From NCBI GenBank assembly GCA_963797765.1, contig CAWCQU010000003.1, positions 1,984,001 through 2,048,000 of the forward strand: a DNA stretch of 64,000 bases, written 5' to 3'. The notes under the pieces are model-generated. The model was not told the DNA's origin and did not search any database. It was given only the letters and a program-made list of their open reading frames with translations. This DNA comes from JBGPTK01 sp963797765. GTDB taxonomy: Bacteria; Acidobacteriota; Terriglobia; Acidiferrales; UBA7541. The position numbers were made by a program, and so were the translations under genes. Numbering within the stretch: position 1 is the stretch's first letter; every line of letters begins with the position of its first letter. Below are positions 9,619-19,096 of this stretch, in pieces.

Positions 9619-11001
9619 CTAATAGCTGGGCAACATTGGTTCGATCTGTTCGGGGACGTCCAGATAGGAGGGATCCCTCTGCGGTGCGTTCTTGAGAAGC
9701 CCACAAATAGCCCGGGCGAGCATGCGCGTCAGATTTCTACGCTCAAATTGCTGCACAAAGTCTTGATTCATCTTCGGAATGGGTTCTCCCCGCTTCCACG
9801 CCGAGTAAACTCGGTCGAGAATCTCAATCATGCCGGACGCATCATGCGGCCGGCAAAGAAGAGCTGTGCCGCACAGACTCAGGAAATCTCGTGCGTCTCC
9901 ATCCGGAACTGCAGCGAGAATGGGGCGCCCTGACGCCATATATTCGTAAGTCTTACCCGGAATGCTTAGGCAGCGTTTGCCGGGAGGCAAATTGTGCATC
10001 GGGAGAAAAAGCAAATCCGCAGACCGAATCAGCTGTAGGCTTTTGGCATGAGAAATGAAATCGGTGAAACGAATCTGATTCCGGACCTTTGATCCATTTA
10101 CGAGAGCCTGGTCCTCTTTCGCCATTTCGCCCGCGAAGACAAGCTCTAAATTCCCGCAAATCTCAGGTCTCTGAATGGCCCAACGCTCCAGCGCGCTCAA
10201 CAAAACGATAGGGGAACGAGTGAGGATGTCCACGCCCGGGATGACTCCGCCGAGCAGGCGGTAGAATCGTCTCTCACGCAGTTGGAGTCCGGTGCCTGTG
10301 AACATGCCGCCCGCGTGGACAATGCGGAACTTCGAGTCGGACCTTGGTTCCACGCCACTGGCGAATTCTTCCCGGTCAAAACCGTTCGTAATTGCGAGAA
10401 CTTTGTCTTTAAGGCCCGGCATTTCAGCTTTGACTGCCCGCGCCGCTTCGGACGTATTCATCACGACCAGGGAAGCAGTGGAAAGCACTTTGGCCATCCG
10501 GGCCATCTCCCGCTTGCGGTGCAGCAACGTCGGATAGATCTGTATGTCGTCGAGCGCCCAGGGGTCTCTTAAATCTGCAACCCACGGAATGCTCAAGCGC
10601 TGGGAGAGCTCGCTGGCAACCTCCGCGCTCTCAAATGGAGACATCGTGGCAAGAATAATCTGCGACCCATTTGACACCAGGGAACCTAACTCCGTCGCTG
10701 ACCGAATCCACCATTTAGCGAAAGGAGTTGGCAGCGCCAGCCATCTTTCCAGCCGGCGGCTGAGCCTTTTGACAGAAGGGGGTGGTGGACCATCGACGCG
10801 GTGAACCTGAACGTTCGAAGGCAATATCGCGTTTAAGGTCGGATCGTTCGGGCCCCAACGATCCTTGAGGACCGCTGGGCCAGCCACCACAGTCGGAATA
10901 AATCCCGCTTGCGGAAGAAATTCCACGAACTTCTGAGCCCGGAGGACGCCCGATCCACCTACGGGAGGAAAATAGTAGGAAATGAATAGAACCTTTGTCA
11001 T
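9619..11001 (-). CDS. Glycosyltransferase family 4
   Basis: This 460-residue GT-B protein begins LFISYYFPPVGGSGVLRAQKF, the glycine-rich opening of many GT4 enzymes. It continues with WVADLRDPWALDD, TNGFDREEF and FRIVHAGGMF, and ends with IPGKTYEYMASGRPILA, a K-x-Y-E-Y-x-A-x-G-x-P donor-binding motif. The segment LRERRFYRLLGGVIPGVDIL is an insertion common in members that build surface polymers. A decayed copy of its C-terminal coding region lies at about 7065-7260. No membrane segments are seen. Sugar specificity is unknown. Confidence 0.85.
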   Translation of the reverse strand: MTKVLFISYYFPPVGGSGVLRAQKFVEFLPQAGFIPTVVAGPAVLKDRWGPNDPTLNAILPSNVQVHRVDGPPPPSVKRLSRRLERWLALPTPFAKWWIRSATELGSLVSNGSQIILATMSPFESAEVASELSQRLSIPWVADLRDPWALDDIQIYPTLLHRKREMARMAKVLSTASLVVMNTSEAARAVKAEMPGLKDKVLAITNGFDREEFASGVEPRSDSKFRIVHAGGMFTGTGLQLRERRFYRLLGGVIPGVDILTRSPIVLLSALERWAIQRPEICGNLELVFAGEMAKEDQALVNGSKVRNQIRFTDFISHAKSLQLIRSADLLFLPMHNLPPGKRCLSIPGKTYEYMASGRPILAAVPDGDARDFLSLCGTALLCRPHDASGMIEILDRVYSAWKRGEPIPKMNQDFVQQFERRNLTRMLARAICGLLKNAPQRDPSYLDVPEQIEPMLPSY

Positions 11002-11079
11002 TTGACTATGATTTCTCGTTTTGAGCGGGTGCGAATCTGGATGGAGGAGAACTTTCGCTTTTCAGATGTAGCTAGGAGT

Positions 11080-12636
11080 TCAGCGGATCACTGCCCTGAC
11101 GGTCCCAGGCGGATTTGGCTGGGCGCCGAGGGAGCCGAATTCATACGCCCCGATATCCCACTGTGATTGAGGACGAATCATGCCTCGGATGTCTGTATTG
11201 AACAAGCTCGTAGGAACTATGCCCTGAGCGACTGTTCCGCCAACGCGATTCGCAGGAGCATAGTTGTTGGCCCTGGTATAGCCTTGTGCGTTGGCTGCCG
11301 CATTTGTTTGAAACACGGAATGGTTGTAGGTGAAGGAATCGGGCGCAAAGGCGTTCGAGTCGCACGAATTACTGAAACAGTTATGGTCAGCACCGTCTAG
11401 ATTAATGACATGATTATTCTGAACCTCTGCTTTTGCCAAATGGGTTGTGGCGCCTCCATGCCACGCAGTACGAATGGCCACTTTATTTCCATTCGACTGG
11501 AGAGTGTTGTTCCAGATATAGACCGTGCCACAAGCACCGGAACTCGCGGGGGCATAAGGGTCCACATCAATTAACACCACCGCCGACGGAGAAGAAGCGA
11601 AGATAATCACATTGTTGTAGATGTATTGAGTCCAATTCTGGCACGCTCCGCTGCCGCTGGAGGCGGGGTTCGGATAGATCGGTGCTCCGTTGGCTGCGAA
11701 ATTGTAGATTAAGGTGTCGTAAACGGAGCCGTTGCCAATCAAGTAGATTCCGTTCGTGTGATAGCTGGGGTCAAAATCATTGACCGGGAAACTGATATTG
11801 TAAAAAGTACTGTGATGGACAGTAACGCATCCGAGGCATAGAGAGGAAACGTCATGCACCGTTGTATACGAAACCACATCGATCGACCTGATCGCCACAC
11901 CGTTATTGTGCGTGAGGGAAAATTCAGAATTGGAAATGATCGCATGATCCACGGTATTTGGCCCCACGCTGCTGGTTCCGTAGATGGCCCCATGAGCACT
12001 ATCGTTTGGATTCCCTGGCTCTTGTAGGTCCCATCCGTGAAGATACAAGTTCTCCATGAGAATGTTGCCGGAACTGTCCAGGTGAAGGAAGGCCGGACCT
12101 TCATTCGTGCCGGCAAGCAGGTTTTTCATTTCAATGTTATCGAAGGTCAGGTAGCTGACGTTCAGGACGCGAAGCAAGGAATCGGCCGTTGGGACTACCA
12201 TGCCCCCATCAAAAGCAGGCCGAGACCAGCTACCGCCATTGAACCAGCTTTGATCCACCCCGTAATAAATGGGATTCCCGATGGTTCCGCTCGATGGCAA
12301 TACCCAGGACCAGCATGTCGAATCCCAAGTGACGCCGCCTTTGAAGATGACGGAATCGCCTGGCGCTGGACTTCTGGAAGCACAGTTTCCCGTGCAATTC
12401 TGCATCCCCGGCGCGTGTTTCCAAGGTGTCGCTTTGGAGCCGCCATTGTTTGCGTCATTCCCGTTGGCAAAGTCAATATAGTATGTTGCGGCGGAAACGC
12501 TGGCGGGCGCGAGCAATGTGCAGAGAAAGAGAACTACCCAATGCCACTTCATAGCCTTTTGCATCACTCCGTGTACGGCATTCCCCAGGTACTGGCGAGA
12601 GGCAGAAAACTTCATCCTCGAGACTACCGCAATCAC
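11080..12636 (-). CDS. Secreted right-handed parallel beta-helix protein
   Basis: The protein has a signal peptide (MKWHWVVLFLCTLLAPASVSA, the cleaved region near residues 30-50 of the 518) and then TYYIDFANGNDANNGGSKATPWK, the opening seen in many pectate-lyase-like proteins. The rest is repetitive with many Asn/Ser/Gly turns such as YLTFDNIEMKNLL, ILMENLYLHGWD and AIISNSEFSLTHNNGVAIRS, as expected for parallel beta-helix coils. It would act outside the cytoplasm. Such proteins in polysaccharide loci can be lyases, epimerases or depolymerases, but no catalytic residues can be assigned here. Its C terminus has no anchor motif. Confidence 0.8.
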   Translation of the reverse strand: MIAVVSRMKFSASRQYLGNAVHGVMQKAMKWHWVVLFLCTLLAPASVSAATYYIDFANGNDANNGGSKATPWKHAPGMQNCTGNCASRSPAPGDSVIFKGGVTWDSTCWSWVLPSSGTIGNPIYYGVDQSWFNGGSWSRPAFDGGMVVPTADSLLRVLNVSYLTFDNIEMKNLLAGTNEGPAFLHLDSSGNILMENLYLHGWDLQEPGNPNDSAHGAIYGTSSVGPNTVDHAIISNSEFSLTHNNGVAIRSIDVVSYTTVHDVSSLCLGCVTVHHSTFYNISFPVNDFDPSYHTNGIYLIGNGSVYDTLIYNFAANGAPIYPNPASSGSGACQNWTQYIYNNVIIFASSPSAVVLIDVDPYAPASSGACGTVYIWNNTLQSNGNKVAIRTAWHGGATTHLAKAEVQNNHVINLDGADHNCFSNSCDSNAFAPDSFTYNHSVFQTNAAANAQGYTRANNYAPANRVGGTVAQGIVPTSLFNTDIRGMIRPQSQWDIGAYEFGSLGAQPNPPGTVRAVIR

Positions 12637-12814
12637 CCCTGGGCCGCTATGTGCCTAAGGTACAGTTGAGAGACAGTGTTTCCACCTGTCCCGATCCTGC
12701 ACCTGGGGCAACTGGATGACGAGCAGCAAGAGCTCGAAAAATAAAGCTTATGAAGGGTGAACACGTTCGCTTTCTCAGCGATTTCTTGACACCTTATCTC
12801 AAGAACATTTCATT

Positions 12815-13489
12815 CTAGTTTGTCGCCTTCCAGATCAATTTAGGCAATCGCCCGGCTGGCGGACAGTCGATACGGCTGAAAAAACCGCTGGTATCGATGA
12901 CTTCAGCACACATGGGATTGGTGTAAATAACGTATCGTTTTCCCGAGGTACATTCGCGAAGATTGGCAACAACTTTCCGCATAACCTCCTCTCTAAAGGG
13001 GTTAAAGAAATAGGCCACCAAATTACCGTCGGGAAATTTAAAATCGGAAGCGTCAGCATGTATCACGACGGCACTGGCGTTTTTCAACTTTGTCAGGTTT
13101 GCCCTTGCAATGTTCACGAGTTCCGATGCGAATTCGATGCCGATAACCTGCTTAAAGCCCAACCTCGATGCTATCAGAAGCGCCCTGCCCTTCCCGCAGC
13201 CCAAGTCCACAAAAGTGAAGGTTTGCAAATCCTCGTGGAGGCTTTCTATAGCGTCCAACAGGTCCTTTTCACTAGAGGGAGCGTAGTGAAGTCCGTGACG
13301 CGCATTCGATGAGGGTATCTGGAGTTTCCACAGCGGCACTTTACCGCTCGTGTCCGTACCATACATTGCGTCAAAGGCATCTACTGTGTACTCGCGTCGC
13401 AGGTGCCCACGGGTGGCGGACAGTACTCCCCGAATGCCATGCCGGCGCGCCTTGTCCACAGCTCTTGCAAAAAGCATTTTGAAGTTCAT
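12815..13489 (-). CDS. Class I SAM-dependent methyltransferase
   Basis: The protein of about 224 residues contains FVDLGCGKGRALLIASRLG, a clear motif I for SAM binding, then VIGIEFASELVNIARANL (motif II acidic residue) and NLVAYFFNPFREEVM, in the N-P-F form used by many small-molecule methyltransferases. The open frame extends to 13711, but that region overlaps the preceding gene and has no family features. The ATG at 13489 follows a G-rich Shine-Dalgarno-like stretch. It likely methylates a sugar or a nearby product of the locus; target unknown. Confidence 0.8.
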   Translation of the reverse strand: MNFKMLFARAVDKARRHGIRGVLSATRGHLRREYTVDAFDAMYGTDTSGKVPLWKLQIPSSNARHGLHYAPSSEKDLLDAIESLHEDLQTFTFVDLGCGKGRALLIASRLGFKQVIGIEFASELVNIARANLTKLKNASAVVIHADASDFKFPDGNLVAYFFNPFREEVMRKVVANLRECTSGKRYVIYTNPMCAEVIDTSGFFSRIDCPPAGRLPKLIWKATN

Positions 13490-13524
13490 TCGGAGGCCCC
13501 CTGAGGGCCGAGCATCAAGAAGCG

Positions 13525-14781
13525 TTAATCGCCGGTGGGCAAGTCTTCTCGTATTGCCCTTCGCCATATCCTCTTTGTTCTTTCCAGGACGCCGACACGC
13601 GTTAAGATTACTTCTGCGGTCCGTTTCATTGAGGCAGTCGTCGAGTTCAGCAGGCTGAGAGCCGCGCCTTTGAGTGTTGGCGCAAATATGCAGACACTTG
13701 ACTCTTGCCATTCTCGATCTCCAAAGCGCCGTTTATAGTGAGCATCGCCGAATCCATGATCTATTTTTGTGGCCCCTTCGAAGCACAAAGCCTCCAGGGT
13801 TTTCATTGTGACAAAATTTCCCAAAGAATAATTCGCGTAGCTTGGGTCGTAGCCTTGGAACTCGCTATAAAACGTTGTCTTGTAGAGAGTCCCAATCCAG
13901 AACGCACAGGGCCTGTCTTCCAGATAGAGCACGTATGTCCTCAGCCAGCCGCGTCCGGATGCAAAATGCATTCTTCGTCGAATCTCCAGATTGTCAGCAA
14001 AGCCGACACCTAGAGCCCGCTGGTACGTCTTGGCCGCGATTTGTTCAATCGTTTGGATCATGCAATCCACGGTATCAGGTTCGCGAAAGCACTCGATTCT
14101 AACGCGGCCGTTAAATTCATTCATGAGCCTCTTCGCTATTTTACGTGCCTGCCGCCGGAGGTGAGGTGAAAACCCTTGATAGAGCGCCTGAGTCGTACCC
14201 GGCAATCTCATTGCCCTATGCGTACTTGCGACAGGGGACAAATCGCGGCAGATAAATCCTGGATTCATTGTGGCGCAACGATACAAAGAAGAATCCGGCA
14301 ACAGGTGGTCCAAAAGCACCACGTCTGCCTCACCCTGTTTCAAGCACTTCACAAGTTCAGCGACAAACGCTGCATCAAAAACGGCAGACGCCTTCCCCAA
14401 TCTTGCTTCATAAACAGTGGTCAAGATTCGCGCGTTAACCTGAAATAGAGTCTTGTAGCCAATCTTGATATCAAAAGGCTTTTCCTCGATGCGTCCCACC
14501 AATATAGCCTGCGGATGGCCATCACAGGAGAGCACCATCACATGCGGCCGCACAATTTCGGGTCTCGAGTCCACGATCATGAGGAAGAAATCGATGTCTG
14601 CGTAGGGATGGCACTCCATCTCTTGCCACATCCAGCGCAACTTAGAAACTTCTTCGGGGGTCCTGGCGATCTCGATGGAACAATCTCTGCTGACATCTTG
14701 CCGCGAATGATCGACCGCAATCCGCCTGTGGCCGGTACGTACCCGCGCTACGTTGGCTGTTTGAGTATGCAATTTCAGCAT
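13525..14781 (-). CDS. CelD/FemAB-like GNAT acyltransferase
   Basis: The 418-residue protein has the Acetyltransf_6 layout: IARTPEEVSKLRWMWQEM near the N terminus, SPHLRRQARKIAKRL in the centre (S-x-x-x-R-x-x-x-R-K, as in cellulose-associated CelD), and FQGYDPSYANYSLGNF and KIDHGFGDAHYKRRFGD close to the end. It is the second such protein in the locus; the other ends at 7262. Proteins of this kind are thought to acylate polysaccharide intermediates. It lies 35 nt before the methyltransferase start. Donor and acceptor are not known. Confidence 0.75.
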   Translation of the reverse strand: MLKLHTQTANVARVRTGHRRIAVDHSRQDVSRDCSIEIARTPEEVSKLRWMWQEMECHPYADIDFFLMIVDSRPEIVRPHVMVLSCDGHPQAILVGRIEEKPFDIKIGYKTLFQVNARILTTVYEARLGKASAVFDAAFVAELVKCLKQGEADVVLLDHLLPDSSLYRCATMNPGFICRDLSPVASTHRAMRLPGTTQALYQGFSPHLRRQARKIAKRLMNEFNGRVRIECFREPDTVDCMIQTIEQIAAKTYQRALGVGFADNLEIRRRMHFASGRGWLRTYVLYLEDRPCAFWIGTLYKTTFYSEFQGYDPSYANYSLGNFVTMKTLEALCFEGATKIDHGFGDAHYKRRFGDREWQESSVCIFAPTLKGAALSLLNSTTASMKRTAEVILTRVGVLERTKRIWRRAIREDLPTGD

Positions 14782-14936
14782 GGGACAAAAGAGAACTGGG
14801 AGTTAAAGATAAAACTGCGAACGAAGTTACTCAATCTTCCTAAAAATTATACTCAGACAAATCCGATGGACCTTCAACGAGCGCAACCGAATTCTCGCTT
14901 GGCCCCGGGGACATGCCGAATTACATTGCTCACCAT

Positions 14937-15836
14937 TCAGGTGGGGATCAGAAAACGCCATGAATTTTTGAATGTGGTTCTCAATCTAGCCATCTGTTCC
15001 CGTCTCAAGTATTCCCGGAATCCATCTGCAACATGTCTTTTTCGAGAGGTGAAGCGGGCTGACAAGAATCCCAAAAACTTGACGACGGCGCCCAACAAAT
15101 ATGGTTTGTCCGTTGCGCGCGTGAGGCAATTCCCCATTTCATATAGAGGGTGATATCCAAGCGAGTATTCCGTCAAACCATCCATGAACTTGGCAACCAA
15201 CGGTGATCTGCCGGTGACTCCCGTGCAGCGGTGATGGTGAACGGGAATATCCGAAAAGGTAACCGTATCCCATCCCCTCATCCTGGCTTTAACTGCGGCC
15301 ACCGTGTCGTCGTATCCCCCGCGGAAGGGCTGCAGGCCTCCAACAGCCTGGTAGCAATCGCGAGTGAAGAATTGCACAGCACCGGCGGGGTGGAATTCAC
15401 GGTTATTCTTGCGCAGCTGAAAATGTCCCTTGTGCATCTCGAATATATTGCCCGCTGCGATCCCAAGTCTCGGATTTGCCCGGAATTTCTGAAGCACCCT
15501 TTCGTAGTAGTCGATAGGGAGAGAAATATCCGAATCCAGAATGCCAATGTGGGAATACTCAACGTCTGTGAGATATTTCGAACCACAATTGATGGCCGTC
15601 ACTCGAGCTGCAAAGTCGTGCCGTGCTTCTTCCCTAGGACGATTGACGAGTCGAATAAAATCAAATTTGGCAGCGTAATCTTGAATGATGGCGACCGATC
15701 GATCAATCGAACCGTCATTCACGATAACCCACATCTTGGGCACCCTTGTTTGTTCTAAAACAGAATCTATGGTGCGCCCGATGTATGCTTCCTCGTTGTG
15801 GACGGGAGTAATCAAGACGTATGAATCACCGGTCAA
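14937..15836 (-). CDS. Glycosyltransferase family 2
   Basis: This 299-residue protein has the GT-A pattern. It shows LITPVHNEEAYIGRTIDSVL at the N terminus, VIVNDGSIDRSVAII with the nucleotide-binding Asp, and GILDSDISLP, the D-x-D metal motif. It continues with IAAGNIFEMHKG and AVGGLQPFRGGYDDTVAAVKA. It lacks the membrane helices of synthase-type GT2 enzymes, so it is a cytoplasmic or peripheral transferase adding one sugar to the repeat unit. It is 50 nt downstream of a second GT2 gene in the same direction. Confidence 0.85.
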   Translation of the reverse strand: MTGDSYVLITPVHNEEAYIGRTIDSVLEQTRVPKMWVIVNDGSIDRSVAIIQDYAAKFDFIRLVNRPREEARHDFAARVTAINCGSKYLTDVEYSHIGILDSDISLPIDYYERVLQKFRANPRLGIAAGNIFEMHKGHFQLRKNNREFHPAGAVQFFTRDCYQAVGGLQPFRGGYDDTVAAVKARMRGWDTVTFSDIPVHHHRCTGVTGRSPLVAKFMDGLTEYSLGYHPLYEMGNCLTRATDKPYLLGAVVKFLGFLSARFTSRKRHVADGFREYLRREQMARLRTTFKNSWRFLIPT

Positions 15837-15886
15837 AGTATTTCCCTTGAGAATGAAATTTCTGTTGAAGTCTCGCTAATTGGCGA

Positions 15887-16831
15887 TCAGGCCTTGGCGG
15901 ATTGAATCCCCATCAACCAAAACAGACAGGCCGCACTGCGCTTCAGCTTCGACCCTGCTTCGAGGCGCCCGGATGGTCTGAGAACGTACATCGCCCCGTA
16001 ACCAATGATCCGAACAATTTGGTGGAACCACGTGGCAAGCCAGAGGCCAGCAACCGCTAACTGGTTGTGATAAGTCCGGTAGTACTGCATGTTGGCACGG
16101 TTCATCTCAATGTAAAAGCGCGCCGGAGCGAGAGCAGAGCTGGCAGCGCAATAGTGAAAGGCTTCCGCCTTGTTATAGAAGACCACTCTCCAACCCGCTT
16201 TGTGAAATCGCCTGCTCCAATCGATATCTTCCCCGTACATGAAGAAGCGTTCGTCCAGGAAACCGACGTGAGTGAGTGCGTCCCGCCGGACCATCCAGAA
16301 CCAACCTGTGAGCACATCGACATCGATGGTTCTGTCATAGCGAAAGTCCGTCATCAGAAGCCCGCCGAAAAACCGCGTGCCCTTGAACAGCGAATCGAGT
16401 GCTAAAGCGCGACAGAACGAATTCCACACGCTTGGAAAACGCATGCAGGATTGGCCGATGCTGCCGTCCCGAAGAATCATCTTTGGCCCCAGCATTCCGA
16501 TTCCGGGGTGCTGGCTCATATACTCGACCATGCCTTCCAGGCATCCTTCGGGAACTACAACGTCTGAATTTACAAGACAAACGTATCGCCCTCCGCTGAG
16601 CTTCACGCCAATGTTGTTGGCCCTGGCGAACCCAAGATTCGTGCTGTTTTGGACCAATTGGACTTCCGGGAACTGCTCACGGACGAATTGGACAGTGCCA
16701 TCCGAGGAAGCGTTATCCACGACAATCACTTCGAGGGAAAGGTTTTTCCGGCACCGCTCGAGAGATTCCAAGCAGTCTGAGAGAATTTTCTTGGTGTTCC
16801 AGCTAACGATGACGATGGATACATCCGGCAT
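15887..16831 (-). CDS. Glycosyltransferase family 2, rhamnosyltransferase-like
   Basis: The 314-residue enzyme reads VSIVIVSWNTKKILSDCLESL, VIVVDNASSDGTVQFV, NLGFARANNIGVKLS and VCLVNSDVVVPEGC, the complete GT2 pattern of WbbL-like rhamnosyltransferases. It then has FFMYGEDIDWSRRFHKAGW, the conserved ED-D-W acceptor motif, and a short basic C-terminal region that could lie on the membrane. WbbL relatives transfer rhamnose to lipid-linked GlcNAc, and the nearby nucleotidyltransferase of RmlA type would fit, but rhamnose use is inference. Confidence 0.85.
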   Translation of the reverse strand: MPDVSIVIVSWNTKKILSDCLESLERCRKNLSLEVIVVDNASSDGTVQFVREQFPEVQLVQNSTNLGFARANNIGVKLSGGRYVCLVNSDVVVPEGCLEGMVEYMSQHPGIGMLGPKMILRDGSIGQSCMRFPSVWNSFCRALALDSLFKGTRFFGGLLMTDFRYDRTIDVDVLTGWFWMVRRDALTHVGFLDERFFMYGEDIDWSRRFHKAGWRVVFYNKAEAFHYCAASSALAPARFYIEMNRANMQYYRTYHNQLAVAGLWLATWFHQIVRIIGYGAMYVLRPSGRLEAGSKLKRSAACLFWLMGIQSAKA

Positions 16832-16877
16832 AGATGCCCCTGTCGTTGAGACTTGTTTTTGAGTTGCTGGAAATCAA

Positions 16878-17648
16878 TCAATTGTTGCGTTCATTGGAAG
16901 GGTCTTTCTCAAATACCGTCACAATATCCGTTGTTTTTCCCAGTGAATCGTTAGAAACGCAGAAACGGCCGCCATCCCAAGAATCGAACTGCTGAAGCAC
17001 TGAAAGTCCGTACCGGCTGCACATTTCGGTCATGCCCTGCGCGGTCATGTCACTTCTCCAGCCGGTCTTGTTCATCCCATTCGCAGAGTGGTGAATGATT
17101 CCTCTGCCGCCAGTTACGAGAATGGTGGAGATTTGAGCAATATAATTCTCAACGTCCGGCGACTGAATATGCACGAACACATCGAACGACCAAAGACGGT
17201 CGATCGAATTGGGTGGAATAAAGCTGAGGTCTTTGCCGTCATTCACAAAATAGCTGATATTTCGCAAGCCTCTAAACTTTTCTTTGCAGAGTCGAATGCA
17301 TTCAGGAGTGAGATCGACAACAGTCACGTGCGCGGCACGCTTTACAATAGGCTCAGTCCACCGTCCGCCACCCGGCCCAATTTCCAACACTCTGCTTCCG
17401 ATTGGGATGTTTGGCTCCAGCACGTGCTGAATCAGGCTGTTTCTCCATTCTGAGTCTTTGGTCCATTCCTCTCCTTGCATGGACCAGTCATATCTCGACC
17501 AAAGATCCAGGTTCGCAGCGATCGTATTGGGAGGCTGTAGCCTTCCTGTCCTAACCAAGCGGAGCGCTTTAGATGCCAGGTAACCAGTGGCGCCAATGTA
17601 TCCTTTCTCCCGTTTTGTCTTTTTCAATGATTCCCATCTACGTGACAT
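16878..17648 (-). CDS. Class I SAM-dependent methyltransferase
   Basis: This 256-residue protein carries SRVLEIGPGGGRWTEPIV (motif I), VTVVDLTPECIRLCKEKF (motif II acidic turn) and DRLWSFDVFVHIQSPDVENY, in the pattern of the Methyltransf_11/25 groups. The N terminus has a basic, amphipathic stretch (KKTKREKGYIGATGYLASKAL) that is unusual for soluble methyltransferases and may touch the membrane. It starts only 12 nt upstream of the end of the polymerase gene, so they are probably co-transcribed. It likely O-methylates a polysaccharide sugar. Confidence 0.82.
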   Translation of the reverse strand: MSRRWESLKKTKREKGYIGATGYLASKALRLVRTGRLQPPNTIAANLDLWSRYDWSMQGEEWTKDSEWRNSLIQHVLEPNIPIGSRVLEIGPGGGRWTEPIVKRAAHVTVVDLTPECIRLCKEKFRGLRNISYFVNDGKDLSFIPPNSIDRLWSFDVFVHIQSPDVENYIAQISTILVTGGRGIIHHSANGMNKTGWRSDMTAQGMTEMCSRYGLSVLQQFDSWDGGRFCVSNDSLGKTTDIVTVFEKDPSNERNN

Positions 17649-17660
17649 GTTTGGACCTCT

Positions 17661-19058
17661 CTAGAGCGGATGCAGATCCCCCCAAGCCGTCCCGGTCGAG
17701 CCGAGAACCGTGGAATCGAAAATTGCGGGGGTATTGCGTTCAAGTGCCGCGGTTTTTCGCGACGGCATCACAATGGGAACCGCAGCGATCATTGCCAGAA
17801 GTGAAAACCAGGTCATCTGCGTCTGATCAAAATAGGTAATGCCAAAGAATGCGACGACGTTCGCGAAAAGGCACGCGCCAAGCGCCCAGATGAACTTCTG
17901 AGTTTTAAGGTCGTTCTTACATGCTCTCCGTGCCAGCCCAATTCGCTGAAAACCATAAGCCAGAATGCCAATGAACAGAATCAACGACACCAATCCGCCG
18001 GTCACGGCCACGTCCACAAACTGATTGGCTGTGTCGCCCATGTTCCAGCCCCAGCCGGAGGTGTCTTTGACGCCGTACAGCCACCAATCACCAAAATGTC
18101 TGATCGTCTGGTTAACCAGTTCGTATCGGTGATAACCTGATGATGCTCCAGTCACATCGACGCGGGCAATTAAGGCCCAAACGGGAGCCTTCATCACCAG
18201 GTGGAGGGAAACCAGAAGAATTACGACGGCCCACCGGATCCACCTCATCTGCTTTCGGAGCGGCCAGAAACAAAGCCCTGCAATCCCCGCGGCGCAGGCC
18301 AGCAAGGGAGTGCTCGACGCCGACGTGAGCACCATCACCGCAGCAGCAGTTAAGCCCACGGCCGCAATGAGTCTTGACCGCCGACTCTTCTGCCAAAGAC
18401 CGACGAAGAGTGGCACCCACACCGCACCGAACGTTCCGGAAACAATCGGGTGAGCGAAAGGGCCTTGCGATCGAAGCTTTCCGTCCCGGATCGCCGTAAA
18501 CTCCGAGACGCCGCCGAAGATCGAGAAAAAGTTTCTGCCGGTCGCCTGCTCAATCACCATGAACACGGCGATGATCGAGCACAGGATGGCGAGGCTTTTG
18601 ATGATTCGATCCATGTCTTTGAGATCTTGGATCAAGAACCGGAAGAGGAAATACATACCGAAGGCATCAAAGAGAAACCCCAATCGGTTCACAAATGCTT
18701 GCATCTCCCCATAGAGAAGCACAAAGCTCAGCACGGCAGCCACAGCCCAGAGGATGATTGCCTTATCGAGCGAATTGAATCGGAATCCCCAAGCTCGATG
18801 ATTCGCTAGAGCGCCACTCTGAAAGAGTCGAACCCATCCAAAAAGCGTCAAGATTCGAAACACCATGAAATGAAAAGGGCCGAGGACGATCACCTGCCCG
18901 CCCGGAATCAGAATGGATGCGACGAGCAACGGGATCACGACGTACTTGCGCGGGAGAAGAAGGATGAGTACAAACGCGATCACGAGAATCAGAAGGGTAA
19001 AGGGCAATACGGTCGTGTCTGCGGCCCCTCCGCCAAATTTGCGAGTGTAATTGTTCAT
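17661..19058 (-). CDS. O-antigen polymerase/ligase-like membrane protein (Wzy-like)
   Basis: The protein of about 465 residues has 10-12 hydrophobic helices and a large extracytoplasmic loop near the C terminus (from ARVDVTGASSGYHRYELVN to NMGDTANQFVDVAVTGG), the arrangement of the Wzy/WaaL family. The loop carries RYELVNQTIRHFGDWWLYG and a G-W-G-W turn. It would polymerise repeat units in the periplasm. The frame stays open to 19214, but the extra residues overlap the epimerase gene and are hydrophilic. The ATG at 19058 begins a normal N terminus, 38 nt after the epimerase gene ends. Confidence 0.83.
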   Translation of the reverse strand: MNNYTRKFGGGAADTTVLPFTLLILVIAFVLILLLPRKYVVIPLLVASILIPGGQVIVLGPFHFMVFRILTLFGWVRLFQSGALANHRAWGFRFNSLDKAIILWAVAAVLSFVLLYGEMQAFVNRLGFLFDAFGMYFLFRFLIQDLKDMDRIIKSLAILCSIIAVFMVIEQATGRNFFSIFGGVSEFTAIRDGKLRSQGPFAHPIVSGTFGAVWVPLFVGLWQKSRRSRLIAAVGLTAAAVMVLTSASSTPLLACAAGIAGLCFWPLRKQMRWIRWAVVILLVSLHLVMKAPVWALIARVDVTGASSGYHRYELVNQTIRHFGDWWLYGVKDTSGWGWNMGDTANQFVDVAVTGGLVSLILFIGILAYGFQRIGLARRACKNDLKTQKFIWALGACLFANVVAFFGITYFDQTQMTWFSLLAMIAAVPIVMPSRKTAALERNTPAIFDSTVLGSTGTAWGDLHPL

Positions 19059-19096
19059 GTTGATTGTGAAATCCTGCTTCTGCAGGCCAAAAACCC

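Noticed and set aside
12229..12237. Second GGCGGTAGC (ops core) on the minus strand
   Set aside because: It is inside the beta-helix protein coding sequence, so it is most likely a chance match and shows that the 9-mer alone is not specific.
14515..15153. 212-codon open frame on the plus strand
   Set aside because: It spans the end of one minus-strand gene and the start of another, with no family features; the acyltransferase and glycosyltransferase are well supported.
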